Shown here piece after piece: positions 16,126 through 24,895 of a stretch of 64,000 nt of DNA; within the stretch, counting starts at the first letter, position 1, and each line of letters starts with the position of its first letter. This DNA is from Shouchella clausii (lineage in GTDB: Bacteria; Bacillota; Bacilli; Bacillales; Bacillaceae_D), in NCBI RefSeq assembly GCF_002250115.1, contig NZ_CP019985.1, positions 992,001 through 1,056,000 of the forward strand, read 5' to 3'. The notes beneath the pieces were generated by a model. The model did no database searches, was not told the origin of the DNA, and was given only the letters and a program-made list of their open reading frames with translations. The translations under genes were made by a program, and so were the position numbers.

Positions 16126-16533
16126 TCACACGCACTGAAATGAAGCAATTCGCTCAGTGTCAATGCCAAAAAATACCCAACGGAAGAAAAACCAACGCCA
16201 GCCTGCTACAGAGCGACGACCGACAAAAGTAGGGTAAAACCAAAATGATTCGCCGTTATTTAGGCGGATAAACGTATAACGAAACAGGCAGCCTGCGATC
16301 GCTCCAGGATCAACAGCAAAAACAGAAGGCGCCCCTAAAGTGCTTAAAGCGGCTTGGGAAGGAGGCGGTCCAGGCGGCGCACCTGTTCCTTGACCTGGGG
16401 AAGTAGGTGGGCCTCCCTGGCCTGGGAAAAACCCTCCTTGTGTGGGCGGGGGTCCAGGTGGGCCACCTTGTGTTGGCGGAAATGGAAACGTGCCAGGGCT
16501 AAAGCGCGTCGGGTAATCATGCCCATTGTACAT
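16126..16533 (-). CDS. Pro/Gly/Gln-rich protein with aromatic C-terminal domain
   Basis: A 135-residue protein of unknown function. Residues 10-65 are low-complexity Pro-Gly-Gln repeats (FPFPPTQGGPPGPPPTQGG and similar). Residues 75-135 form a folded, aromatic-rich segment (CLFRYTFIRLNNGESFWFYP, VAGWRWFFFRWVFFGID). The second part resembles small conserved domains found in Bacillus proteins that carry collagen-like or Pro-rich tails, but I cannot name it. AAGGAG lies 10 nt upstream of the ATG. It is divergent from the GerA-type gene, 145 bp apart, so a spore-surface role is conceivable but unsupported by other evidence. Confidence 0.7.
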   Translation of the reverse strand: MYNGHDYPTRFSPGTFPFPPTQGGPPGPPPTQGGFFPGQGGPPTSPGQGTGAPPGPPPSQAALSTLGAPSVFAVDPGAIAGCLFRYTFIRLNNGESFWFYPTFVGRRSVAGWRWFFFRWVFFGIDTERIASFQCV

Positions 16534-16614
16534 AAAAGAGCAACTCCTTTTTTTATAGCCTTTCTGCTAGCCTACGCAACTGCCCATGGAATGGTGAACA
16601 ATATCCATTTTTTG

Positions 16615-16644
16615 TGTATAGCATCGTCTTAATTCCTAATACTA
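16615..16644 (+). promoter_or_regulatory. Sigma-G-like promoter for the GerA-type gene
   Basis: TGTATA (16615-16620), 17 nt, AATACTA (16638-16644) matches the forespore sigma-G consensus TGAATA-N17-CATACTA at 11 of 13 positions. The gene starts 35 bp downstream. Forespore expression is what is known for gerA operons. Confidence 0.55.
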
Positions 16645-16678
16645 ATTGGAAACTAACAACAGATAAGGAAGAAATGGC

Positions 16679-18127
16679 ATGAGGATAACGGATCTACATG
16701 CATGTGTGGCAGCCATTAAAAGCGCGTTTTACCAATCAAACAGCGTGCAAACAATGGAAATTCCGCTTTTAGAAACAGAGCAAGCGCTTGTGCTATTCAT
16801 TAAAGAGATTGTCGACCAAAATAAGTTGCATGCGTTAATCGTTGATCCCCTTACTCGTTTCCGTCTCGCAAAGCAGTCATACCCGGCTGAATCTGTTACG
16901 ACTTGGCTGAAAGATGGCGCCCCGATACCAAATGCCACTGTGGAACAATTAAAACGGCAAATGATGAACGGCAAAGCGGTTGTATTGTTGAAAAACGAAC
17001 AGCCTGTTTTAATCGATTGCGCGATGTGGAATGTCCGCAGCGTCAGCGTGCCTCTTACAAGCAGTGTGTATGAAGGGCCAGCATCTGCTTTGACCGAAAG
17101 CCTTGACGTTAACATGAATTTGCTCCGTAATTATTTTCGTAGCCCAGAATTAGCGATCGAAACATTAGAAGTCGGAGAAAACGCTGCAAAAAAAATGGCG
17201 ATTGTCTCGCTTCACGGAAAAACGAATCCAGACCTTGTAAAAGAAGTGCGCGAAAGGCTGAAACAAGTGCATGTAGCCGAATTCATCATTTCGCAAATTG
17301 CAACTGACGCGCTTGAAGGGAAAGGGTTTTTGTTCCCGCGGACTATGGCAAACGACCGCCCAGATGCGTGCGCATTGGCATTGGCAAAAGGGAAAATCGT
17401 TTTGCTCGTAGAAGGATCGCCATTGGCGATTCTGGCACCAAGCCTGTTTTTTCATTTCTTTCAAAACCAAGACGATTACTTATCCGAATTTGGTCGCTTT
17501 GGCGCACGTCCTCTTCGGTATTTGTATTTTTTTATTGCCACCTTTTTTCCGGCTATTACGGTGGCAATCATCCGTTTTCATCTTGATCACATACCGACGG
17601 AAGTGGCTAACCAGCTTGTGAAAACCCATGAAACCCTTGCACCGTATACAATCGAGCTTGTATTTGTCATTCTTTTATTGCAGCTTATTATGGATGGCTC
17701 CTATCGCTTGCCTGGCAATACGATTTTTGCGGTGACGTTTATCGGCACAATGCTCATTAGCGATATCGCTACAAATGTTAGCCTATTCCATCCGATTACG
17801 ATCGTCGTCATTGGCGTTTGTTATATAACTAGTTTTCCTGTATTAAACCGCGGGCTGCTTTCTCCGATTTTTTTTATTCGCATAACGCTGATTATCGTAG
17901 CCCATTTCTTTGGCTTTGCAGGAATGTTTGCTCTGACAACCGCCATCATCATCCATATGGCCCATTTAAGGTCCCTTGGCATTCCATATCTCTATCCGTT
18001 TATTCCGTTTCAGCCTGATAAATGGCATGACACGATTTTCCGCCCTACTTTGACGATGGCGATCAACAAACCGACGCCGCTGCCTTTTAAAAAAGCAGAG
18101 GCTGCCAATAATCGAAGAGGCAGCTGA
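16679..18127 (+). CDS. GerA-family spore germination receptor subunit
   Basis: A 482-residue GerA family protein (A subunit of germinant receptors in the spore inner membrane). The N-terminal soluble half (about 1-260) includes FIKEIVDQNKLHALIVDPLT and DRPDACALALAKGKIVLLVEGSPLAILAPSLF. The C-terminal half has about five membrane helices, beginning FFIATFFPAITVAIIRFHLD. AAGGAAG precedes the ATG. Length is normal for A subunits. The B and C subunits that normally complete the receptor are absent on both sides, so this is an orphan that must work alone or with partners elsewhere. It is probably expressed in the forespore from the sigma-G-like promoter upstream. Confidence 0.9.
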   Translation: MRITDLHACVAAIKSAFYQSNSVQTMEIPLLETEQALVLFIKEIVDQNKLHALIVDPLTRFRLAKQSYPAESVTTWLKDGAPIPNATVEQLKRQMMNGKAVVLLKNEQPVLIDCAMWNVRSVSVPLTSSVYEGPASALTESLDVNMNLLRNYFRSPELAIETLEVGENAAKKMAIVSLHGKTNPDLVKEVRERLKQVHVAEFIISQIATDALEGKGFLFPRTMANDRPDACALALAKGKIVLLVEGSPLAILAPSLFFHFFQNQDDYLSEFGRFGARPLRYLYFFIATFFPAITVAIIRFHLDHIPTEVANQLVKTHETLAPYTIELVFVILLLQLIMDGSYRLPGNTIFAVTFIGTMLISDIATNVSLFHPITIVVIGVCYITSFPVLNRGLLSPIFFIRITLIIVAHFFGFAGMFALTTAIIIHMAHLRSLGIPYLYPFIPFQPDKWHDTIFRPTLTMAINKPTPLPFKKAEAANNRRGS

Positions 18128-18260
18128 AAAGGCAGCAATTGGAGAAAAACGACAAAGTCAGACTACTCGATAATGCTTGCAGATGAAGAAGCAGATAGGA
18201 CACCGATCTCAAAGCATGGGCTTGCTTTAAACAACGCCTAAGAGCGTTTGTCTACAGACT

Positions 18261-18294
18261 GAACCACCCATTCCTCTGCAGGAATGGGTGGTTC
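18261..18294 (+). terminator. Strong terminator between convergent gerA-type gene and gabD-like gene
   Basis: GAACCACCCATTCCT and AGGAATGGGTGGTTC form a perfect 15-bp stem with a 4-nt loop, followed on the plus strand by TCTTT. It lies 130 bp after the germination gene and at the stop of the convergent dehydrogenase, so it may serve both. Confidence 0.8.
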
Positions 18295-18297
18295 TCT

Positions 18298-19716
18298 TTA
18301 AAGTTGCAACGATATATATTTCACTTCTACATATTCTTCAATGCCCCAATGGCCACCTTCACGGCCTAGGCCGCTTTCTTTCATGCCGCCGAATGGCGCT
18401 TGCGCGACCGAAGGCAAACCATCATTCAGCCCGACAATGCCGTATTCAAGCCCTTCCGCAATCGTAACAGCTTCAGATAAGTCGTTTGAATACACATATG
18501 CTGCTAAACCATAAGGGGAATGGTTGGCCCTCTCGATCACTTCTTTCGTTGAATTGTACGTGGCAATCGGCGCAAGCGGGCCAAATGTTTCCTCCTTCAT
18601 GCAAAGCATGTCATCGGTCGCATTGGCAATAAGGGCAGGCGTTTGGAAATAGCCATTTGTGGCATCGGCTTCTTGGCCAAAGACCACTTCGCCTCCTTTT
18701 GCTTGCGCATCCTCAATATGCTTTTGTACTTTTGCAACAGCTGCTTCGTTAATAAGAGGACCAATGTGGCTGTCTGGTTCCATGCCGTTGCCTACTTTTA
18801 GCTTTTTCATTTCAGCAGCAAAAGCCTCCACAAAAGGCGCTTTAACCGACTCGTGAACGTAAATGCGGTTTGCACAGACGCATGTCTGGCCGCCATTGCG
18901 GTACTTTGAAGCAATGAGGCCGTCTACTGCCTTTTGAATATCGGCATGTGCGGTTACGATAAAAGGAGCGTGACCGCCTAATTCGAGCGACAGTTTTTTG
19001 ACAGTATCAGCTGCCTGCCGTATCAATAGTTTGCCGACACGAGTTGAACCAGTAAATGACACTTTTCGCACCCGTTCATCGGCCATCCACGTTTCCCCGA
19101 TTTGTTGGGCGTCTCCTGTAATCATATTAACGACACCCTTTGGAATGCCTGCTACTTTAGCCAATTCCACGATCCGGTAAGCAGTAAATGGCGTTAACTC
19201 TGATGGTTTAATGACCGCTGTACAACCTGCCGCCAAAGCAGGCCCTAGCTTCCTCGTTAACATGGCAGCGGGAAAATTCCACGGTGTAATCGCGGCGATA
19301 ACACCAATGGCTTGCTTTTGCACAAATATACGTTTATTGGCTGCTGCCGCAGGGACCGTTTCGCCATAAACACGTTTCCCTTCTTCTGCATACCAAGACA
19401 AGAAACTGTTGGCATATCGGACTTCACCAAGGGCTTCTGCAAAAGGCTTCCCTTGTTCTAGCGTCATTAACTTGGCAATTTCTTCTTCCTCCCGTTGAAT
19501 TAACTCATGCCACTTTTGCAAGTACGCGCCTCGTTCTGCTGCCGTTTTTGCTCGCCATTCTGGCAGTGCCGCCGCAGCGGCGTCAACCGCTGCTAAAGCT
19601 TCCTGCCTTCCCCCATTTGCAACTGTGCCAATCACTTCTTTTGTCGCGGGATTTTCTACTTCGATCATGTCGTCTGTCGCTACACACTCATTATTGATAA
19701 ACAGTGCATGATTCAT
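18298..19716 (-). CDS. gabD: Succinate-semialdehyde dehydrogenase
   Basis: A 472-residue NAD(P)-dependent aldehyde dehydrogenase that oxidises succinate semialdehyde to succinate. Catalytic elements: LELGGHAPFIV (Glu) and NGGQTCVCANR (nucleophile Cys); the coenzyme motif FTGSTRVGKLL precedes them. The overall pattern (ITPWNFPAAMLTRKLGPALAAG, VGLNDGLPSVAQAPFGGMKESG) is that of GabD. ATG 19716 is chosen because of AGGAGTGAG upstream; a longer reading overlaps the next gene. Next to two iron-dependent alcohol dehydrogenases and a GntP permease, it fits the last step of 4-hydroxybutyrate degradation, though GABA degradation is the other standard role. Confidence 0.9.
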   Translation of the reverse strand: MNHALFINNECVATDDMIEVENPATKEVIGTVANGGRQEALAAVDAAAAALPEWRAKTAAERGAYLQKWHELIQREEEEIAKLMTLEQGKPFAEALGEVRYANSFLSWYAEEGKRVYGETVPAAAANKRIFVQKQAIGVIAAITPWNFPAAMLTRKLGPALAAGCTAVIKPSELTPFTAYRIVELAKVAGIPKGVVNMITGDAQQIGETWMADERVRKVSFTGSTRVGKLLIRQAADTVKKLSLELGGHAPFIVTAHADIQKAVDGLIASKYRNGGQTCVCANRIYVHESVKAPFVEAFAAEMKKLKVGNGMEPDSHIGPLINEAAVAKVQKHIEDAQAKGGEVVFGQEADATNGYFQTPALIANATDDMLCMKEETFGPLAPIATYNSTKEVIERANHSPYGLAAYVYSNDLSEAVTIAEGLEYGIVGLNDGLPSVAQAPFGGMKESGLGREGGHWGIEEYVEVKYISLQL

Positions 19717-19775
19717 CACAAGCTCACTCCTTTTCATGTTCGAAAAACACCATTTCCGTTTTTTGACTGCACACA

Positions 19776-20936
19776 CTACACTGGCCGCCCTGCCCATGCC
19801 CTTTCATAAATCGACAAAATGGTATCACGCTCAAGCGGACGGGGGTTGTTCTTTAAGAGCCGGTCAATTTTGCTTGCATCATCTGCCATAGCCGTAAGGT
19901 CTGCACGTCTTATGCCAAACTTTTTAAGGTTGCTTGGAATATGGACTTGACCGCAAAGGCGCTCCATGGCGCTTATCGCCTGGTCAGCCCCTTCACTTGC
20001 CCCCATCCCTTTCTCCTTTACGCCTAATGCTTCTGCGATAACAGCAAGCCGGTCGACGCAGGCAACTTTGTTTTCCCTCATTACATAGGGCAACAGTACG
20101 GCGTTGCTGACACCATGGGCAACTTTAAACCTTCCCCCGAGAGGATAAGCGAGAGCATGGACGGCGCCAACTCCGGCGTTGCCAAAGGCCATGCCAGCCA
20201 TTAAGCTGGCGACGGCCATTTCTTCCCGTGCTGCGAGGTTTGTCGGCTTTGCGTACGCTTCTGGCAAACTTCGGGCAATTTTTTCAATTGCCTGAAGGGC
20301 GAAAGCATCTGTAAGGGGTGATGCGTTTACAGATAAAAACGCTTCAATCCCATGGACAAAGGCGTCTATGCCGCTCGCAGCTGTAACGGCAGGTGGGGTT
20401 GTCCTTGATAATTCCGGAGAAACGATTGCCACATCAGGAAGCAAATGGTCACTGACAATCCCTTTTTTTAGCTTAGCGTCATCGTCGGACAGAATCGCTA
20501 TATTCGTTACCTCGGAGCCTGTTCCGGCTGTGGTCGGAATGGCAATGAGCGGCACCCCTTTTATAGGAACTAAATCAGTGCCAATCAAATCAGCAAGTGC
20601 ACCGTTATAACGAACGTAAGCAGCCGTCGCTTTCGCTGTATCGAGGGCACTGCCGCCTCCTATGGCAATCATGCCATCATGGCCGCCAGCGACAAATGTT
20701 TGTTTGCACGCTTCCACAACCGAAAATGCTGGTTCTGGCTCCACTTCTAAAAATAAGCCATAGCGACGCCCTGCAAGCGCCACTGTCACTTCCTCTAGCA
20801 GCCCGGCCTTCTTAATCATTTTATCAGTTACGACAAGGGGATGGCTCATTTTTAACCTTGCTATTTCACTATCTAAATGGGAAATCGCGCCTATGCCCGC
20901 TATAACTTTGTAAGCGCTTTTAAAAATGTGCACCAT
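19776..20936 (-). CDS. Iron-dependent alcohol dehydrogenase (first of two)
   Basis: A 386-residue group III alcohol dehydrogenase using NAD(P) and a divalent metal. The nucleotide loop is GGGSALDTAKA and the metal region is GIDAFVHGIEAF (Asp and His), then VHALAYPLGG and HGVSNAVLLP (His). ATG 20936 has AAGGAGG upstream; an earlier start at 20999 has no site. It lies 59 nt before gabD on the same strand, so its aldehyde product could pass to GabD. 4-Hydroxybutyrate dehydrogenase is a plausible assignment; lactaldehyde or 1,3-propanediol types are alternatives. A near-consensus cre box lies within its first codons. Confidence 0.88.
   Translation of the reverse strand: MVHIFKSAYKVIAGIGAISHLDSEIARLKMSHPLVVTDKMIKKAGLLEEVTVALAGRRYGLFLEVEPEPAFSVVEACKQTFVAGGHDGMIAIGGGSALDTAKATAAYVRYNGALADLIGTDLVPIKGVPLIAIPTTAGTGSEVTNIAILSDDDAKLKKGIVSDHLLPDVAIVSPELSRTTPPAVTAASGIDAFVHGIEAFLSVNASPLTDAFALQAIEKIARSLPEAYAKPTNLAAREEMAVASLMAGMAFGNAGVGAVHALAYPLGGRFKVAHGVSNAVLLPYVMRENKVACVDRLAVIAEALGVKEKGMGASEGADQAISAMERLCGQVHIPSNLKKFGIRRADLTAMADDASKIDRLLKNNPRPLERDTILSIYERAWAGRPV
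20909..20922. promoter_or_regulatory. Possible intragenic cre site in the first Fe-alcohol dehydrogenase
   Basis: TGTAAGCGCTTTTA (plus strand) matches the cre consensus at 13 of 14 positions and covers codons 5-9 of the gene. The same bases encode KSAYK, so it could be chance. Intragenic cre sites that block elongation are known in Bacillus. Confidence 0.45.
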
Positions 20937-21059
20937 TTTATTGCCTCCTTGTTTCATCATTTTAGCAGAACATCCCTTTTTCTGGATATGGAACAGCATT
21001 TTTTTTACTCTTTCACACTATTAATTAGCACAACTGTGTTTTTATTGGTCTTTTTATAC

Positions 21060-21989
21060 TTAAAACATGCTGAGTGAATAACGTTTGGCCATCATTTCCA
21101 GCAATTTGATCCCGGCAATGGAGTTGCCTTTTTCATCGAGAGACGGCCCACAAATGCCAATCCCGCATTTTTTCGGCACGGCACCCATAATTCCGCCTGC
21201 GACTCCGCTTTTTGCTGGAATGCCGACATTGATGGCAAATTCACCTGAAGCATTGTACATGCCACATGTGACCATAAATGTCTTGCATATTCGAGCAACG
21301 TCTATAGGCAAAAGCTGCTTATCTGTGTCAGGATCACGGCCGTCCATAGCCAGAACACAACCGACCCTCGCTAAGTCGATACAATTCATTTCAATCGCGC
21401 ATTGTTTTGTGTAAAGGTCCATGAGCTCTTCTACATCTTCATCAATGACGCCATGCTCTTTCATAAAATAAACAAGCGCCCTGTTTAAATGGGCTGTTTC
21501 AAATTCTGATTTGGCGATTTCTTTGTTATACGTAATGGTCTCATTTCCTGTCAAACAACGGATAAAGTCCAATAAACGTTCAAACCGCTCCCCTGCTGTG
21601 TTTCCTTTAATCATATGAGTAACGGCAAGAGCCCCGGCATTAATCATTGGGTTGAGCGGTTTGGAAGGCTTGTTGGTCTCCAATTTAGCGATTGAATTAA
21701 AAGGGTCGCCTGTCGGTTCTTTTCCAACACGGGTGAACACGCATTCTTCCCCTTGATCGATAAGCGCCAACGCTAAGGAAAGCACTTTTGAAATGCTTTG
21801 GAGCGTGAAATCTTCTTCCGTATCCCCAGCCATAAATCCTTTACCATCAGGATAATACAAGGCTACCGACAGCTCATGTTTATGAGCAGCAGCTAAAGCA
21901 GGTATATATTGAGCCACTTCTCCTTGCCCAGCAAACGCTCTTGCCTGGCTAACGAGCAATTCCAGTTCATCATTTGAACGGCATAGCAT
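21060..21989 (-). CDS. glsA: Serine-dependent glutaminase
   Basis: A 309-residue enzyme hydrolysing glutamine to glutamate and ammonia, of the beta-lactamase-like glutaminase family. The catalytic Ser-x-x-Lys pair is in LQSISKVLSLAL (about residues 64-67). Other family blocks are KPLNPMINAGALAV, YMKEHGVI-like HLNRALVYFMKEHG, and GVAGGIMGAVPKKCGIGICGPSLD. Length is standard. GAGAGGCG is upstream of the ATG. It sits between the two alcohol dehydrogenases but is separated from GntP by about 250 bp, so it may be independently transcribed. A link to the 4-hydroxybutyrate genes through glutamate/GABA metabolism is only suggestive. Confidence 0.95.
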   Translation of the reverse strand: MLCRSNDELELLVSQARAFAGQGEVAQYIPALAAAHKHELSVALYYPDGKGFMAGDTEEDFTLQSISKVLSLALALIDQGEECVFTRVGKEPTGDPFNSIAKLETNKPSKPLNPMINAGALAVTHMIKGNTAGERFERLLDFIRCLTGNETITYNKEIAKSEFETAHLNRALVYFMKEHGVIDEDVEELMDLYTKQCAIEMNCIDLARVGCVLAMDGRDPDTDKQLLPIDVARICKTFMVTCGMYNASGEFAINVGIPAKSGVAGGIMGAVPKKCGIGICGPSLDEKGNSIAGIKLLEMMAKRYSLSMF

Positions 21990-22238
21990 GCGAATTTCGC
22001 CTCTCTTCTTTTGTTCTCTTTCATTAGCTTGGCTGCTTCAGCGGATTGCATGCAAAAAACCGTTTCCTTTCTAAATAAATTTCGATTCCCTCTCTACCTT
22101 AAGGCGACAGCTTCCTGAACAAGCGTCTCGTTAAATAGAGTTGAAAATAAACATCGCCCTTTATCCGCAAACGCCTCCTTATAAAAAACAGCACCTACAA
22201 TTGATAGACGCTGCCTTACAATTGCGGTGCAGTTATGA
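21990..22238. other. Intergenic region between glsA and the GntP permease
   Basis: About 250 bp without a supportable gene. A minus-strand frame of about 60 codons here lacks a good ribosome site. I see no clear terminator; it presumably holds a glsA promoter. Confidence 0.4.
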
Positions 22239-23570
22239 TTAGTAAAAAAACGTATAGAGAGCGACGGCAATGGCAAGTGCGACAGTCGGTAACATGGTGC
22301 ACACTAAGAAAATAGGCCCATATGCTCGTTTATGGGTTTCTCCGCATATAGCCCGAATCGTCGTTACGACAAAACCGTTATGAGGCAATGAGTCTAGACC
22401 GCCGGAAGCAAGCGCGGAAATACGATGCATCGCTCCTGGGTCTACGCCGCGTTCCATATAATCGGGGGCAATGAGCGGCAAAGCAATACCAAGGCCGCCT
22501 GATGCAGATCCGGTAATCCCGCAAATGACCGTGACAAACAAAGCCAGGCTAACGAACGGTTGACTTGCTGCACCCAACAAGGATTGTAAAAACAAATCGA
22601 AAGCAGGCACTTGTGCAGCGACACTGCCAAAGCCGACAACAGCGCACGTATTGGCAATCGCGACAAGAGAATTTTGCGCGCCTACGGCGAGTGACTCTCC
22701 GATTTGCGTCACAAATTTCAAGTTAAACAGCCATGTCGTTCCGATGCCAAGAAGCAACGCAACCAATACAGCCGTTTTGGCCGCCATATAAAGCGACAGC
22801 ACATTTAAAGAAACAAGCACAATCGCTAACGGCAACAAGGCAAACAATGGCTTTGGCAACACGCGCTCTTTTGCTGCCGCCAGTTCATCAAGCGCTTCTT
22901 CCTCTAGCCCGTATAGGGGACTGTCTTGCGGGAGCGAAAAACACTCGCCTTTTTTCAGTGCTGTTTTCAACATATACCTGACCCATAGGCCGCCTGCAAC
23001 CATAATGAAGACCGCGCTTACAACACCAATCCAACCGCCAGCAGTCGGTTGTGTGCCAAAGAACTCGGTTGGAATGATGTTTTGGATTTCAGGTGAGCCA
23101 GGTGAAGTCATCGTGAACGAAATGGAACCGAACACAATCGCAACCGGTATAAAGCGGTGCGGATAATCGGCGAGCTTAAACAGGGATACGGCAATTGGGT
23201 AAACGGTAAAACCAACCACAAATAAGCTGACGCCTCCATAAGTCATAATCGCACATGCGGCAATCACAGCAAACAGCGCCCACTTTGCTCCCAATTTCCG
23301 CTCGATCCAATCGGCAATTGCTTCCGCCGCTCTTGTGTCTTGAATGACTTTGCCAAAAATTGCCCCTAAAAGAAAAACCAAAAACCAAGAAGCAAAATAG
23401 TTTGTAAACCCTTCCATATAGTGTCCGACCATTGCCGTATTTAAATTAAGCCTTCCGGTTAAAGCAAGAAGAACAGAAGAAAGAAGTGCGGCAATAATAA
23501 TATTGACGCCTCTTAACGTTAATACGACTAAAAGGGCCAGTGCACCTAATAAGCCAATCATGCTGATCAT
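22239..23570 (-). CDS. GntP-family carboxylate permease
   Basis: A 443-residue integral membrane symporter of the gluconate/GntP family, with about 12 helices. Family features are VFLLGAIFGKVIQDTRAAEAIADWIE, IVFGSISFTMTSPGSPEIQNIIP, and near the C-terminus GGLGIALPLIAPDYMERGVD with SGGLDSLPHNGFVVTT. Members import gluconate, glycerate, 3-hydroxybutyrate or related hydroxy-acids. It lies 15 nt downstream of the second alcohol dehydrogenase, in the same sigma-54 controlled transcription unit. It is therefore likely the importer for that enzyme's hydroxy-acid; 4-hydroxybutyrate is a working hypothesis. Confidence 0.9.
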   Translation of the reverse strand: MISMIGLLGALALLVVLTLRGVNIIIAALLSSVLLALTGRLNLNTAMVGHYMEGFTNYFASWFLVFLLGAIFGKVIQDTRAAEAIADWIERKLGAKWALFAVIAACAIMTYGGVSLFVVGFTVYPIAVSLFKLADYPHRFIPVAIVFGSISFTMTSPGSPEIQNIIPTEFFGTQPTAGGWIGVVSAVFIMVAGGLWVRYMLKTALKKGECFSLPQDSPLYGLEEEALDELAAAKERVLPKPLFALLPLAIVLVSLNVLSLYMAAKTAVLVALLLGIGTTWLFNLKFVTQIGESLAVGAQNSLVAIANTCAVVGFGSVAAQVPAFDLFLQSLLGAASQPFVSLALFVTVICGITGSASGGLGIALPLIAPDYMERGVDPGAMHRISALASGGLDSLPHNGFVVTTIRAICGETHKRAYGPIFLVCTMLPTVALAIAVALYTFFY

Positions 23571-23585
23571 ATTGTCTACGCCTCC

Positions 23586-24770
23586 TTAACGGGAAACGGC
23601 CGAATTCCGTTGAAAAAGGGCCTCGTACAGCTCAATCAACTCTTGTTTTGACGGCACACGCGGGTTGTTTTGCGGACTTCCGCTTTCAAGCGCATCGTCA
23701 GCCATTTTAGAAAGCATTGGCATAAATGCCTCTTCTTGAACGCCCCAGTCTGGCAATGTAGGAATATCGACTTTCGCGCACAGTGCTACGATTTCTTCGA
23801 CAACGGCATTAGCTAATGTTTCAGTCCCTTCGCCGCTTTTTCCTGGAAAGAGGACACGGCCGATTGAAGCAAGGCGCTCCTGGCAACTTTCCTTTGTATA
23901 TTCAAGCACAACCGGTAAAAGCATAGCGTTGGAAACACCGTGTGGTACATGGAAGAGAGCGCCAATTGGCCTTGACATCCCATGGACAAGACAAACCGAT
24001 GAATTGGAGAAAGCCATGCCTGCAAGCAGCGAGCCATACAACATTTCATGCCTTGCCTTCATGTCGTTGCCGTCTTTATAGGCGGGCAATAGATAGTGGA
24101 AAATCCGCTCCATTGCCGATAGCGCCAATCCATCGGTAAACGGATGTGCTTTTTTGCTAATATAAGCCTCCAACGCATGGGTAAGCGCATCAATTCCAGT
24201 AGCCGCAGTAATGTGTTTAGGCGTCGATTTTGTCAGCATTGGATCAACAATAGCCGTCCGTGGCATAAAGGCTTGCTGTTTAATCATCATTTTGACATTG
24301 GTGTCTGTGTTCGTAATCACTGTCGCGTCTGTTGCTTCAGAACCAGTGCCCCCTGTTGTCGGCAAAGCAATTAAAGGAACCGCCCCTTTTTGCGCAATGG
24401 TACGCCCGTTCATGTATTCATCGATTGATCCGCCATTGGCTGCTAGCACCGCGACAGCTTTAGCTGTATCTATACAGCTTCCTCCCCCAATGGAAACAAT
24501 GACATTGCAACCTTTTGTACGAAACAACTCCAACGCTTCATACACGTACGTATCTGTCGGCTCAGTTGCTACACCTAAATAGGAATACGATGGGATTCCG
24601 CTTTTCTTAAGCAATGCTTGAGCCCGTTCAACATTTCCTAGCCTTTCCATTACTGCATCGCTAATGATCAGCGCCTTGCTCCCTAGCTTCGCGGCCTCAA
24701 CGCCAACTTGCAAAAAACTATTTTCCCCATAAATAATCGTGGCTGGCAAATGACAGGTTGTTGCTTGCAT
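23586..24770 (-). CDS. Iron-dependent alcohol dehydrogenase (second, sigma-54 controlled)
   Basis: A 394-residue group III alcohol dehydrogenase. Nucleotide binding is GGGSCIDTAKAVAVL; the metal ligands lie in TGIDALTHALEAYIS (Asp, His), VHGMSRPIGALFHVPHG (two His). GTGSEATDATVI is the usual dinucleotide-adjacent block. ATG 24770 has AAGGAGGGG upstream. It is the first gene behind a sigma-54 promoter with a cre box and an enhancer palindrome, and the activator lies directly upstream. With the GntP permease behind it, it is probably the key oxidation step, for instance 4-hydroxybutyrate to succinate semialdehyde. Confidence 0.9.
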   Translation of the reverse strand: MQATTCHLPATIIYGENSFLQVGVEAAKLGSKALIISDAVMERLGNVERAQALLKKSGIPSYSYLGVATEPTDTYVYEALELFRTKGCNVIVSIGGGSCIDTAKAVAVLAANGGSIDEYMNGRTIAQKGAVPLIALPTTGGTGSEATDATVITNTDTNVKMMIKQQAFMPRTAIVDPMLTKSTPKHITAATGIDALTHALEAYISKKAHPFTDGLALSAMERIFHYLLPAYKDGNDMKARHEMLYGSLLAGMAFSNSSVCLVHGMSRPIGALFHVPHGVSNAMLLPVVLEYTKESCQERLASIGRVLFPGKSGEGTETLANAVVEEIVALCAKVDIPTLPDWGVQEEAFMPMLSKMADDALESGSPQNNPRVPSKQELIELYEALFQRNSAVSR

Positions 24771-24797
24771 CTAATCCCCTCCTTGTTGTTCTGCCAT

Positions 24798-24813
24798 TGC
24801 AAAAACGATGCCA
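24798..24813 (-). promoter_or_regulatory. Sigma-54 (-24/-12) promoter of the alcohol dehydrogenase-GntP operon
   Basis: On the minus strand, TGGCATCGTTTTTGCA fits the sigma-54 consensus TGGCACG-N4-TTGCA, with the GG and GC doublets at the correct spacing. It lies about 28 bp upstream of the start codon. The adjacent gene encodes a sigma-54 activator, which fits. Confidence 0.85.
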
Positions 24814-24831
24814 ACTACCAATCAAGATGAT

Positions 24832-24845
24832 TGTAAGCGTTTTCT
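24832..24845. promoter_or_regulatory. cre site between the sigma-54 promoter and its enhancer
   Basis: TGTAAGCGTTTTCT matches the cre consensus TGWAARCGYTWNCW at all 14 positions. It sits between the -24/-12 promoter and the upstream palindrome, centred about 50 bp before the presumed transcription start. CcpA binding here could block the DNA looping needed for activation. Confidence 0.75.
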
Positions 24846-24851
24846 ATAAAC

Positions 24852-24873
24852 TGTATCGCAAATTTGCGACACA
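24852..24873. promoter_or_regulatory. Palindromic enhancer (UAS) for the sigma-54 activator
   Basis: The perfect 14-bp palindrome TCGCAAATTTGCGA (24856-24869), extended by TGT/ACA arms, lies about 75 bp upstream of the presumed start and directly downstream of the activator gene's stop. This is the expected position and form for a Fis-type activator's binding site. Confidence 0.75.
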
Positions 24874-24895
24874 GCCCCTTGCCACTGTCGTTAAA

